From positions 1 to 64,000 of the forward strand of contig QKWP01001671.1 of NCBI GenBank assembly GCA_003550325.1: a stretch of DNA of 64,000 nt. Direction: 5' to 3'. The notes below the pieces were generated by a model. It was not told the origin of the DNA, made no database searches, and saw nothing but the letters and a program-made list of their open reading frames with translations. Both the position numbers and the translations under genes were made by a program. The DNA comes from Gigaspora rosea (taxonomy: Eukaryota > Glomeromycota > Glomeromycetes > Diversisporales > Gigasporaceae). Shown here one piece after another: positions 46,041-57,581 of this stretch. Each line of letters starts with the position of its first letter. Position 1 is the stretch's first letter.

Positions 46041-48241
46041 TTACTCGCTATCAGAAATACATGAAATTAAAACCTCTAACATTTCTCTTTCATTTGGAAA
46101 AGAATTAGGAAGACAATCATCCGTCACTGCATGATTTCTAGACTTTTGACTTCGGTAAGAGATTAAAGGGTGCTTAAATTTTTTATACTGAATGAGAAAC
46201 ATTACTGTAAGAAAATATCGATAACATATAGAGCAGACTAGTTGCGAATATAGTTCAGGGAAAATGAGGGGCAATGCTAATCAAAGCCTGGAAGCTTTAA
46301 TTTGTTCATATATTGAAGAATATGAATAGGATTGAGGAAGTGGTTGTCTCAACCTTTGATAGCAGGGGTAAAATCCATCATTTTCAGTTAATAAATCAGT
46401 TGCTTCTTTAGCTCTCCATTTAGAACAACAATTATCCAAAGAGTACCGACATATCTGACAATGAATTTTTATCCAGCTCCAAGATACATCTGAAACTTTG
46501 TTAAAGAGGTGCTTATTAACATATTCAACGAATACTTCTTTGCTATGGATATGGTCTTGCCACCAAATATCACATAAATTTTCACCGGCATACTGAAAAT
46601 TTTGCTTTGCTAGGTCTACATTATTAATAACACTGTTAGAATCAAGATGAGACCTGAAGTTATCAATAGGAAGGACAATACCTGCCAACTTTCTTGCTAG
46701 CGTAGACATGCTACATTCTACAGAATTGTAAGCAGATTGTCCAGGGCATGGGTTCTGATAGTGAAGTAATCTAAGTTTAATTCTATAAATAATTTATAAT
46801 ATTCTTTGATATTTTTTAAATGCCTGGGGTTCTCGTCGGGACCACCATTGACAAGCAAGACCAGAATTGGTTTAAATTCATCCTCAAGTTTCAACTTAAT
46901 ACTTAGAATAGGATTTTCTACTATTTGCATTAAATCGACTATATGAGTTAAGGATGAAGTTTTAAATAACCATTGTGGACGGATAGAAATTAACAATTGA
47001 CCATTACGTAATGAATCGTTTGAATCTTCTGGGTCAATTGTAAGGTAAACTAAAGGAATTAATTTTTGTTTGCTTCCTTTGGGAAAGTCATGATCGGGTA
47101 CTTCACTGGTTCACAGGCCATTTGTATAGTTCTAAATGTTTTCCCAACTGCCAGTATTCAGAGCGGAACTTTTGCCTTATCATTCTGTGATATAATCACA
47201 TAATAAGAGGCAAAAGCACTGGCAAATAGTTTTGCACCTTTGACCATTTGCAAACAATAGTGCCCATCTATATGATCGGGCATTTCATTTCTGGATACCA
47301 AGTTGATTTGAATTGCCATGGGATGGTAGTGTCTCTTAGCATTCAAAGGGTTAACTCGCTTGGGCCACATATATGTATATAAACAGGTACGCGACATATA
47401 AATTTGATATTTATCTTCCATTTCTTTTTTTAAATGAGTAATGGTTCGTACTTTGATGATTTTTTTTCTTCTTTTTTTTGCAGCACTACCGAATTCAATA
47501 CACGAATGCATCTTCTCAGGAAGGTCAGGATTTAGAAGAAAAAAAGATGGCCGCCTAGGTGAATCGTATTAGATAACTTCTCTCCTATTTTCTAAATCAT
47601 CACATTTTTTGCTTGGCTTTTGGCTTGTGCAGCTGCATGCTACTTTAATTTTTGTCTTTTTTTCATTATCAATTTCTTGCTTAGCTTTAGTGATTTGGGT
47701 TAAAAAATCATGACGTCGTTTAAGATCATGGCCAACTCTATACAATGTGTTTAATTCATCAAATCATTTTTCAGCATCTTTTTGTTTAGCTAAAGAATTT
47801 TTCTGAGCAGTTGCGTTATAGTATGGTGTTTCAGTTTCTATTGTAGAAGAACTAATTTCAGATGATATAACCGAATGTAGCATAGATGACAAAGAGTTAA
47901 TGCTATTTGATATAGCTAATAGTGGCATAGATGATAGGGAACTGGTTTTATTTAACCTAGCCGAATATGATGTAGAGGAAAGAGATAGATATGGTAGAGG
48001 TTGAAGTAGAGTTTGTAAATAATTATTTATTTGATTGTCTATTATTGTTTTATCTAAATTTCTTATGACCTACTATTCTTCTTGAGCGTTTGTAAAAATA
48101 TCTTGCTTTTTAGGAGCCAGATTTCTCATAGAAATGGCTATATAATAAGCATACGCATTACAAAAATTTTTATACAAATTGGAAGAATTTTTGAATATAT
48201 ATTTTTTATCAAAGGTTGGAGTTTTTAAAAACGGTTGCATT
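46041..48241 (-). pseudogene. DDE-like transposase of unfamiliar group, copy 1
   Basis: Start at ATG 48241 (MQPFLKTPTFDKKYIF), then a Ser-rich region, a Lys-rich coil and Cys residues (CSCTSQKPSKKC). Core motifs: NDKAKVPLG (about 47170), LVNGGPDENPRHLK (about 46850), NSVECSMSTLARKLAG (about 46715), LPIDNFRSHLD (about 46670), then NFQYAGENLCDIWW and a C-terminal Cys region (CQICRYSLDNCC, CSICYRYF). Copy 2 has Asp where this copy has Asn in VNGGPDE, and NPVERSMSTLS where this has NSVECSMSTLA. Frame is lost by one C near 46745 and by stops near 48070 and 47765. I recall similar proteins from fungi and cnidarians, but cannot place the superfamily from memory. Confidence 0.65.
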
Positions 48242-49600
48242 TTTTTTTTGATTTTACAGAGTATCGATGATATTTATATGTAAATATCAAAGGGGTTAAT
48301 ATTGAATACCAGAGTGATAGGAAAGTTGACCATAAATTTCTGGGCATAATCACACATGTGTATGTACGTTTGTAAACCATACGTTTGTGCATACATATGT
48401 GCACCTACTTATAGCTATTCAAGTATCATTCACAAACATAATATTATTGAATCTTTCTTGGTCTTTGAATTTATAGGTTAATGTATACTTAAAGATGCAC
48501 ATAATTATAAGAAACTTGCATAGTGTTTGAGTTTGGTTTAGAAAGGCATATGGGTTAGTCAGTTTTGGTAGATTTCACCAATAGCTGTTTCATCGACAAT
48601 CTACCTTTAGCCAACACTAACCAAAAAGTAAGCCTAACCCTAAATCGGGTCAAATTTGTTGACAAAATAGTTGTAGGCGAAATTGGTCTATACCGGGTTA
48701 GTCTGTACCATTATAAGTTCAGGACTTTTGATCAAATTTTGATAATTTCTTAAATAGATATATTACCAGTAGTATAACTTTTGTTGCACAATATTATATT
48801 ATGATTCGCTACAATTACTGACTAAAATTGTTATTATTTTATCATATTGATTGAATCATTGATATTTAAATTTAAAAAATTTTCACCGAAGCCTCATAAT
48901 GGTACATGTTGAGCAGCATGCTCACTAGAAGGTTATAGGTAGCAAAACAATGACGGAGGGTGTGAGGGCTAATTCCGTATGGGGGCTGATTCGTAGGTCT
49001 TGACGAACTTGTTGCAAAGATTCACAAAAATATAAAAAAAAAAACAAAAATTAAAAAAAAAACAAAAATTAGAGGCCAACGCTGTACAGACTAGCTCGTA
49101 TAATACAGATAAGTATTTACAATCATTATTTTCTGATTTAAAATAATTAATATTATCGAGTGATAAAGATTTCAATTATTAAAGCTTAGAGGTTTTTTTA
49201 AAAAAATAAGAGAAATTCTATTTTCACCCGAGTTAAAGTTACCCAATATATAATTATTATATACTACAATATTATACAAACTACTATAAACTATAAATGG
49301 CCGAATTTTAATAATATTGTGGATTTATATTATAGTATAATAAAAATTATACATCAGATGACTTAAGCTCGAGTAAAAAAGAATTTCTCTAAAAATACAA
49401 TTATTTAATTTTAAAATGTATTAATATGCGATTTGGAATGAAAATTTTATAAAATTTTAATATTCTAAATATTCTAAGTCGAGTTTTGTACACATAAATT
49501 GTTTTTACATAAATATAGCATATTATTGCAAATCAAAGATTAATTTAAAACTTTTGATTTAAAGTTTGTGATATTCTTAAAGTATAATATGTAATGTACA
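46617..49600. repeat. 3-kb tandem segmental duplication, unit 1
   Basis: Runs parallel to 49731-52735 with roughly 90% identity by eye, from AACATTATTAATAACACYGT to AAAGTATAATATGTAAT. Unit 2 ends inside the transposase C-terminus, so only unit 1 has the gene's 3' end. Confidence 0.85.
47520..47760 (-). pseudogene. Middle portion of DDE-like gene (stops)
   Basis: Same gene as 46041-48241. The frame reads FDELNTLYRVGHDLKRRHDF and KAKQEIDNEKKTKIKV, with stops before and after. The corresponding segment in copy 2 reads QLDELNTLYRVA, so the ancestral protein was continuous here. Confidence 0.5.
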
Positions 49601-49606
49601 TAATAA
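48242..49606. other. Non-coding flank of DDE-like gene (unit 1)
   Basis: Contains GTGTATGTACGTTTGTA repeats near 48358-48400 and the inverted block GTAGATTTCACCAATAGCTG...CGACAATCTACC (48570-48605). ORF 48565-48753 is not supported: unit 2 carries indels relative to it. Confidence 0.4.
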
Positions 49607-49640
49607 GGGGAGTAACAAAAATCAGGTGATTTTTTAGGGG
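49607..49640 (+). mobile_element. Truncated MITE end at a single N
   Basis: TAA then GGGGAGTAACAAAAATCAGG, matching 13807 onward for 34 bases. It stops at the N at 49641, exactly between the two duplicated units. Either a broken MITE or an assembly join. Confidence 0.7.
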
Positions 49641-49703
49641 NGTAATAAAGTAATAAAGTAACACAACTATACAATAATAGAAACACTTAGAATATTCTAG
49701 CGT

Positions 49704-51356
49704 TTAGAATTTAGAAACCTGTTCTATAACAACATTATTAATAACACCGTTAGAATCAAGATGAGAACCAAAGTTATCAATAGGAAGGACAATACCTGCC
49801 AACTTTCCCGAGAGCGTAGACATGCTACGTTCTACAGGATTGTAAGCAGATTGTCCAGGGGCATGGGTTCTAATAGTGAAGTAATCTAAGTTTAATTCTA
49901 TAAATAATTTACAATATTCTTTGATATTTTTTAGATGCCTGGGGTTCTCGTCGGGACTACCGTCGACAAGCAAGACCAGAATTGGTTTGAATTCATTCTC
50001 AAGTTTCAACTTACTACTTAGAATAGGATTTTCTACTATTTGCATTAGGTCGACCATATGAGTTAAGGATGAAGTTTTAAGTAACCATTGTGGACGGATA
50101 AAAATTGACAATTGACCATTACGCAACGAATCATTTGAATCTTCCGGGTCAATTGTAAGGTAAACCGAAGGAATTAATTTTTGTTTGCTTCCTTTGGGAA
50201 AATCATGATTGGGTACTTCAACTGGCTTACGGGCCGTTTGTATAGTCTTAAACGTTCTCCCAACTGCCGGTATTCCGAGTGGAACTTTTGCCTTATCGTT
50301 CTGTAATATAATCAAAGAATAAGAGGCAAAAGCACTGGCAAATTGTTTTGCACCTTTGACTATTTGCAAACAATAGTGCTCATCTATATGTTCGGGTATT
50401 TCATTTTTAGATACCGAGTTAATTTGAATTGCCATGGGATGGTGGTGTCTCTTAGCATTCAAAGAGTTAACTCGCTTGGGCCATATATATGTATATAAAC
50501 AGGTACGCGACATGTAAATTTGATATTTATCTTCTATTTCTTTTTTTAAATGAGTAATAGTTCATACTTTGATGACTTCTTTTCTTCTTTTTTTTGTAGC
50601 ACTACCGAATTCAATACACGAATGCATCTTCTCAGGAAGGTCAGAATTTAGAAGAAGAAAAGATGGCCGCCCAGGTAAATCGTATCTGATAACTTCTCCC
50701 TATTTTCTAAAGCGTCACGTTTCTTTGCTTGGCTTTTGGCTTGTGCAGCTGCATGCTGCTTTAATTTTTGTCTTTTTTTCATTATCAATTTCTTGCTTAG
50801 CTTCAGTGATTTGGGTTAAAAAATCATGACATCTTTTAGGATCACGGGCAACTCTATACAATGTGTTTAATTCGTCAAGCTGTTCTTTAGCATCTTTTTG
50901 TTTAGCTAAAGAATTTTTCTGAGCAGTTGCGTTATAGTACGGCGTTTCGGTTTCTATTGTAGAAGAACTAATTTCAGATGATATAACCGAATGTAGTGTA
51001 GATGACGAAGAGTTAATGCTATTTGATATAGCTAATGGTGATATAGATGATAGAGAACTGGTTTCATTTAACCCAGCCGAATGTGATGTAAAGGAAAGAG
51101 ATAGATACGGAAGAGGTTGAAGTGGAGTCTGTAAGTATTTATTTGTTTGATTTTTTATTATTGTTTTATCTAAATTTCTTACAACCTTCCATTTTTCTTA
51201 AGCTTTTATAAAAATATCTTGCTTTTTAGGAGACGGGTTTCTCATAGAAACGGCCATATAATAAGCATACGCGTTACAAAAATTTTCATACAAATTGGAA
51301 GGATTTTTGAATATATATTTTTTATCAAAGGTTGGAGTTTTTAAAAATGGTTGCAT
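49704..51356 (-). pseudogene. DDE-like transposase, copy 2 (C-terminally truncated)
   Basis: ATG near 51356 corresponds to that of copy 1. The longest open part, 49704-50513, holds the core: NDKAKVPLGIPAVG, HDFPKGSKQKLIPSVYLTID, LVDGSPDENPRHLKNIKEYC, THAPGQSAYNPVERSMSTLS, LPIDNFGSHLDSNGV. This copy retains acidic residues at three candidate catalytic spots (NDK, VDG, VER). It is cut at the duplication boundary after 49735 and so lacks the C-terminal Cys region. Stop TGA at 50562-50564 is CGA in copy 1 (47446-47448). Another stop, TAA, lies near 51200 where copy 1 has CAA. The two copies together define the family best. Confidence 0.65.
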
Positions 51357-51398
51357 TTTTTTTTGATTTTACAGAGTGTCTATGATATTTATATGTAA

Positions 51399-51894
51399 CA
51401 TATGGGCCGATTTAATTCAACCCCAAAATTAGCCAATCACAATTGAAGATTGATAGAAAAAATTTTCACTTAAAAACTTATTATAAAACGAATTTTCATT
51501 AGAACAACCTTTTAAACTTACATTGTACTTATGATTAAATGTGTAAAATTATGTTTTCTACACATTTGACTATAGGCCAAAAGTGAGGTAAAATGGCTAT
51601 TTTCTTGAAAACTTCCTTCCGAGTTTATCCGCAACCCATTTAAAAATGACCAACCCATCAAACTCTTCCTAAAATACCCGTATATTCCAACGAATAAAGT
51701 TAGCACTTTCTTCTACTGCTTAGTAGAGCTATTTTATTTATACTTTTTGTTTTTTTATCTCGTATAGGTGCTAAAGAAACTCTTTATTGATTGTGAAGGG
51801 TGTTTCGTTTATTACTTTTTAGCGTCACTTAAGAGCAGAAATTTTGTGTAATAATTTAGCTAAAAAAGGCCCAAAAAATTAAATCTGCCGATAT
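51399..51894. mobile_element. 496-bp MITE, TAA target, inserted after the duplication
   Basis: Left CATATGGGCCGATTTAATT. Right complement ATATCGGCAGATTTAATT. TAA on both flanks (51396-51398, 51895-51897). Unit 1 is the matching empty site (TATGTAAATATCAAAG near 48278). Confidence 0.7.
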
Positions 51895-51989
51895 TAATAT
51901 CAAAGGGTTAATATTGATTACCAGAGAGTGATAGGAAAGTTGACCACGAATTCCTGGACATAATTGCACATGTGTATGTACGTTTGTAC

Positions 51990-52265
51990 ATGCATACATG
52001 CGCCTACTTATCGCTATTCATGTATTATTCACAAACATGATATTATTGAATCTTTCTTGGTCTTTGAATTTATAGGTTAATATATACTTAAGAATGCACA
52101 TCGTTATAAGAAAGTTTATGAATAATACATGAATAGCGATAAGTAGGCGCACATATGTCTTTCTAAACCAAACCCCAATGCTATGCAAGTTGATATTATT
52201 GAATCTTTCTTGGTCTTTGAATTTATAGGTTAAAGAATGCACATCGTTATAAGAAACTTGCATAG
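51990..52265. repeat. Local inverted duplication
   Basis: GCGCCTACTTATCGCTATTC (about 51998) returns inverted at about 52130. The TTGAATCTTTCTTGGTCTTT block occurs directly twice (about 52045 and 52197). Unit 1 has single copies. Confidence 0.7.
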
Positions 52266-52735
52266 CGTTGGGGTTTGGTTTAGAAAAGCATATAGGTTAG
52301 TTGGTTTTGGTAGATTTCGCCGACAGCCGTTTCATCAACGATCTACCTTTAGCCAACGCTAACCATAAAGTAAGCCTACCCTAAATCGGGCCAAATTTGT
52401 CGACGAAATAGTTGTCGGCGAAATTGGTCTATATCGGGTTAGTCTGTATCGTTATGAGTTCAGGACTTTTTAGTATAATAAAAATTATACATCGGATGAT
52501 TTAAGCTCGGGTGAAATAGAATTTCTCTAAAAATACTATTATTTAATTTTAAAATGTATAAATGTATGAAAATTTTATATAATAATTATAAATTTTAATA
52601 TTCTAAGTTGAGTTTTGTACACATAAATTGTTTTTACATAAATATATCGATATTAGTAAGCATATTATTGCAAATCAAAGTTTAATTTAAAACTTTGATT
52701 TAAAGTTTGTGATATTCTTAAAGTATAATATGTAA

Positions 52736-53274
52736 TAATTAAATATTATATGAATCAGTGATATACGTCGTGTCATACAGGTATGTGCATATATATACCG
52801 CTTTCTTTTTTTTAAAAAAAGGGATGTTATAACGAAGCTAGTTCGATTGATTATAATAAATCAATACTAAAATTTCACAATACATTCGAATTTAAATTTT
52901 GGAAAGGAAGTTTTTCCGAGAATTAACTCTTACCATTACTGAACTAGTGCATATCACAAAATTATACATGCACATTGTGTATGCATACCGATATATACTA
53001 TCTGCAAGCATAGAACAATGGCATAGTATATATTATCTGATTCAAAAACAATTAAGATACGGTATGTATATATGCTCGTACGTACGTAAGTTACAATTCT
53101 TAAGTGGATAATCTGCTAAAGCTAATATTCTAATTTTAAATAGAACAATTAAAGAAAAAATTCTATATAGTTTAGAATAGATATGTATATATAATTTATA
53201 TAGTAAAACAAAAGTTTTTTTATTAATAATAAATTTTAAATATACGTGTAATCTGATTGGCTATCAGGTAAGGG
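52736..53274. other. AT-rich right flank of the 11.3-kb element
   Basis: The ORF at 52899-53111 has no recognisable motif. No other feature. Confidence 0.35.
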
Positions 53275-53339
53275 GGGTGGGGTGGGTTTCAATGGGTTAC
53301 TAGTAAAAATAAATCAGCTGATTTCTGGAAGCCCTCTAA

Positions 53340-56300
53340 TACATATTTAGTAACGTTGGAAGTTCACTTATTATCATTTTTACCTTGAAAGATTTCATAA
53401 TTGAAGCTTTGGTCGATGTATATCTTGCTAATGGTCTACTTTTAATATTTAAGCTATTATATGTCGCTTTTTAATCTATTTCTGTCTTCTTCTTTAACTT
53501 TTCAATTCTGTTTTGACTACTCCATTCTGAAATTATTTTTCCTTTAATTAATTGTTTCATAAATCTTCTCAAATTCCAGTAAACAGGTTTTCTCTCGAAT
53601 TTTATTAGATACATGTTCGGTATAATCTTTTCTCCTTCAATATTCATTATTTATTTTCTTGTTATTTTGTTCTTGCTTATTTTCTCTTCATATATGATAG
53701 TGATTCTCAATCCTTTTATTCTCATTATTTTTCTTATTATTTCCGTAAATTGATCAAGATTTTTTTCAACTTAAAGTTTTCTTCTGCCCGTATAACTTTT
53801 CTTTCTACCTCCTCTTTAAAACCCTTTATATTGGTTTTGATCTTAATTTCTTCCTTGTCTTTACTTAGTAATAGAGTTAATGCTATTCCAGTTAAGGCTG
53901 TTTTCATCTTCGTAGACTAACTTTCTACCTTCAACTCGATCGTTTCTTGGCTGGATTTCATCTGTACCAATATCGCTATACCTTCGGTTTTATCCTCACT
54001 TTTTCTTTTCTCAATGATTTCGTACTCTTCTTCTGCTCCCAGACCAGACTTTTCAATCTTTTTCCATAATTCATCTCCAATGTTCGTGAATACTTTTGTC
54101 AAATTCCAAGTTTTTTCCCTATAAAAGGTTCTCTAGATATTCTGCTTGTTTCTTCTTTTTTTATTCTAAAGGTTTTCATTATGTCTTGGATACTACTGTA
54201 TATCTCTTTTTTGTTGTTTACTACGATTGCTAATAAGAACCACGTATGTATTTTTATTATTCCTATATTCGTTCTTGTTGATATATGCTCATCGCATCCA
54301 TTACATGCTTTTGTTATTTTGTTTTCTTCCATATACCAATGCCTCATTGTTGCCAAGTTGTCTTCTATTTACCTTACTTTTCCTATGAGTCTTACACTAT
54401 TAGTTACCCATTTATTTTCCTTCCGAACTTTATTGGATATGCACCTTATTGTAAACAGATTTGGGACTATTAATTTCAATAATGGATTTTCATTATTTGT
54501 GATTAGTATACATATTGCCTCAAACCATCTCAGTTCTCTAACCTTAATTATTTTTCCCAAATTATGCACTAGGCCTTTCCATGTTACAAAATTTTTATAC
54601 TCTTTATCTAATAATTGTTCTATATATTTTAATCCATGCTTGTTCATGCTTGTTTTAATGTCATTTCTTTTCTCTATCTTTTTTAGAATATAATTGATCG
54701 ATATTCCTTTTTCTTTTAGCGGTTGTGGCCATACTCTGCGCTTATTTACAAGTTTTATTTCAGTTTCGTGCATTTCTGTTATTATTAATATGGTTCTAGA
54801 GAAATTAACTTCTTTAGGTAAAATTGGTTCCTCTTCTAGTATAGATATATTCGTGTTGGCCGCATTTTGTAGTTCTTGTAAGATGATAAAAGCTAGTGTA
54901 TCATCCCAATTCAAATTATTTATATCTTTCCATAGCTGGTTTACATGTTGTAAACGTTGTATATCTTTTATTTTATTCATGCCATATATGTTATAGTACT
55001 ACAATAATGTATTAGGTACTGTTCTTACAATTCTTGCTTTTTGCTTTACCCCTTTTATAATTTTCTTATCTATACTCTCGCATATAAATTCTTTAATATA
55101 TATGTTTAGTCAATATTATATTATTAACTATATATATATATTGTTTTTCTGTAATTTTACTTTTGTTGAGCCTGTCTATAGCTTCTTTCACTTCTTCTTT
55201 TATTTTTTCGTTAATTTCTTTTTTTGAACTAGTATTCTAGGTACCTAAAAGGTTCATCTTGCTGTCTTCTTTTTAATATTTGGTCTTCAAAATACATCGA
55301 AGTAGCGCTTCTTGCATTCATTAAGAAAATCGATTTGTTCGCGTTAACTTTTATTCCTATCATTTTGTAAAAACTTGATGTGGTCTCTAAAATCTCTTCT
55401 AGTTGACTTTTCAATTCGGCTATCCATAGTGAATCATCCATATATGCCATTACAGATAAATTGGTTTTGTATTCACTTCCTGTAGGTGTTTTAAGAACAT
55501 TGAGAATCCTTCAAAATTCCTATCTATTTTCATTATTAGCAGATCATAGTATATTCTCCATAATATCGGGAACATTGTCCCTCCTTGATCTAAACCGTCT
55601 TCCATTTCGTATGCTTTGGTTTGTTCTAAATTCGTTAAAACCTTGTTTCTTCTTTTTTCTATTAAATTCTTTGTTAAGTTTATGAATTTTTCTGGTATAT
55701 TTATTCTTCGTAAAGCCTTCCATAATAGTGGTAAATGTACCCGAGTCATACGTCTTCGACATATCTTGTAAAACCAACCAATAGTTCTTCTCCTTTAACT
55801 ATGCATATTCTTGTATATTTGTTAATCATTGAATTGGTCCTGTAGTTAATGTATTTGGTAGGGCTGAGTTATTCCTTATGTTAAGTACATTCTTCTGTCC
55901 TAAAATCTTATTCAATTTTTTTGTTAATATTTTTGTAAAAATTTTTCTTGAGTGTTTAATCAACATGATTGGTCTGGTTTGCGTTAGATTACTCTCGAAG
56001 TCTTTCTTCTTTGGAAAAGGATATACTACTCTTTGCCTTCACGCCTTTGGTACTATTTCTTTGATCAAACAAAAATTGCAAATATTCAGAAAAATCTTTT
56101 TAGCTTCTAGTGTTAATTTCTTAATCATCTTGTTCGATATTCCTGATTCTCCTGTAGCTTTTCCATTTGGTGCTTTACTTATTAGGTCCTCTAGTTCTTC
56201 CGTCTCTATTGTTGTAACTAATCCTTCGTAATCTTTATGCACGATCAAAATAACCGATTCATATTCCTTTTCCTACAATTTCCAATACTTCTCATCTGTT

Positions 56301-56866
56301 GGATTCTGTTTAGTTCAGTTTTTAAAATGTTTTATGATCTCTTCCTTAATTCCTTTCTTGTCAGTGATCATTTCATCTATTTTTTTTATATTGTCAAATG
56401 TGACTCTATTTCTTTTCCTTTTTAGAATGCTGTCTATCATTCTTTTAGTATTAGTCTAGAAGTTGTTTTGCCTTCTTTCTACTGCTAGGCTAATTTCCTA
56501 TTTTATTTCACTATTGTTTTCTATTTGCCTCGTTACATGTATAGATTTCGTCAACTTTTTCATACTTTCTACTAACTGTTTGAAATTTTCGTTCCAAAAG
56601 TCTTGTTCTTTGATATTGATATTTCTATCCCTAATTTTGCTATCAATGAACCAATCTTCTTGTTGAACCTTTTTGTTACTTCGTTATATGAGAATAGTGA
56701 TTGTGATTTTAATTCTTTCAAACTTCTTATTAACTTATTTATCTTGACTAATCCTTAATATAACTCCGATGCTTTCTTTGTTCTCGTCCCAAAATAATTG
56801 GTATGTATCTTTAACCACTTAATTACTAATCTGGATAAGATCTGCACTATAGCTATATTATTACCA
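53340..56866 (-). pseudogene. LINE reverse transcriptase - RNase H polyprotein
   Basis: Non-LTR reverse transcriptase, read right to left. Pre-RT KRMIDSILKRKRNRVTFDNI (about 56430); APNGKATGESGISNKMIKKL (about 56150); motif A VLQDMSKTYDS (about 55770); motif B region DGLDQGGTMFPILWRIYYD (about 55580); motif C AYMDDSLWIA (about 55445, both Asp kept); motif D KVNANKSIFL. A connection domain follows (54369-54980), then CNGCDEHI (about 54300). A degraded RNase H fold comes last: VFTNIGDELW and EIKIKTNIKGF, where Asp is expected in both TN pairs. It ends at ISELPTLLNMY, continued at 42057. Many frameshifts and stops, for example TGA where Trp is expected in HFKN*TKQNP (about 56315). Dead copy. Confidence 0.8.
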
Positions 56867-56869
56867 TAT

Positions 56870-57012
56870 GGGAGTAACAAAAATCAGGTGATTTTTTAGG
56901 GGGGTAAAAAAAGTTGAAATTATATATAAGAACCTGACTATTTGTATATTGAGGAAGAGGGAGGGGGGTAGATCTCTGATAAAAAATAATCAGGTGATTA
57001 ATGACACTGCCC
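56870..57012 (+). mobile_element. MITE of the 'ATCAGGTGAT' family, TAT target
   Basis: GGGAGTAACAAAAATCAGGT ... ACACTGCCC, TAT at 56867-56869 and 57013-57015. Near identical to 13807-13956. It cuts the 5' part of the LINE. Confidence 0.85.
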
Positions 57013-57309
57013 TATTTGGAATTAGGAATAAACAAATATATAAACAATATATTAGTAAATCTGTTTTAGGCCTAATAAAAAGTTTTTTTGTACTAAGTAA
57101 ATATTATTTTTTGATATAAGTAAAGTTGTAGAGCAGGTTCTTGTGCATCTACTTGTAAAATTTCATTAAAATCTGACTAGTAAATAAGAAGATATGAGTA
57201 AAAACGTCTTTAAAATTCTTTAAATCATATAAAAATTTTATATATACAGGCCTAATCCAGATTTTGTACTACCTTGTTTATATATTTGTTTTGCCCCAAT
57301 TCTAAATAT
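57013..57309. mobile_element. About 297-bp TIR element
   Basis: AAACAAATATATAAACAA and TTTTAGGCCTAAT at the left return inverted at 57240-57305 (AGGCCTAATCCAGATTTTGT, TTGTTTATATATTTGTTTTG). Confidence 0.6.
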
Positions 57310-57581
57310 AAAAATATTGCTGATCTTATCTGGATTTGCAATTAATATGTTTATCAGTAGTGTTTGTAGTCGATTTTGTATTAGTCGATAAAATCGACTT
57401 AGCTGGCTTAGTCAGCCGATTTTTCAAAAAAGCAGCTTGGCCGACTTTTATACTAAGAGCTATAACTAATCAAATTTTATAAAAAAAATATATCGGTACA
57501 TATATCTAAAATAATACAATCACATACAGGTGCCCATGTCTGGAAAATTTAACAATGCAAGAATAAATCCAATATCGATAT

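Larger units (their letters stand above)
49731..52735. repeat. 3-kb tandem segmental duplication, unit 2
   Basis: See unit 1 (46617-49600). Contains an extra 496-bp MITE (51399-51894) and a local inverted duplication (51990-52265), both absent from unit 1. Confidence 0.85.
42058..53336. mobile_element. 11.28-kb TIR element with TAA target, carrying DDE-like transposase genes
   Basis: Left end GGGGGCTTCTAGAAATCAGC. Right end complement GAGGGCTTCCAGAAATCAGC. The TIR runs 26 bp through AAATCAGCTGATTT. TAA at 42055-42057 and 53337-53339. It is inserted in a LINE coding region, whose frame is restored by excision. The interior holds MULE-3 (42158-45192), a DDE-like transposase gene and its tandem duplicate, and a later MITE. 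The palindrome ATCAGSTGAT lies at the same offset from the end as in the MITE family of 13807-13956. Confidence 0.75.
41380..56866 (-). mobile_element. Non-LTR retrotransposon (LINE) split by an 11.3-kb insertion
   Basis: 3' end with an A tract (T run 41380-41392 on the plus strand), C-terminal coding at 41500-42057, and RT-RNase H coding at 53340-56866. Joining 53337 to 42057 and dropping one TAA gives an uninterrupted frame (LPTLLNMY followed by YRDIKKEKDPTCPRCGKN). The 5' end is lost beyond a MITE at 56870-57012, so length and any endonuclease are unknown. Confidence 0.75.

Noticed and set aside
54181..56666. Plus-strand ORFs rich in Phe/Leu/Ile resembling membrane proteins
   Set aside because: They are antisense to the LINE reverse transcriptase frames; Lys/Glu-rich codons read backwards look hydrophobic.
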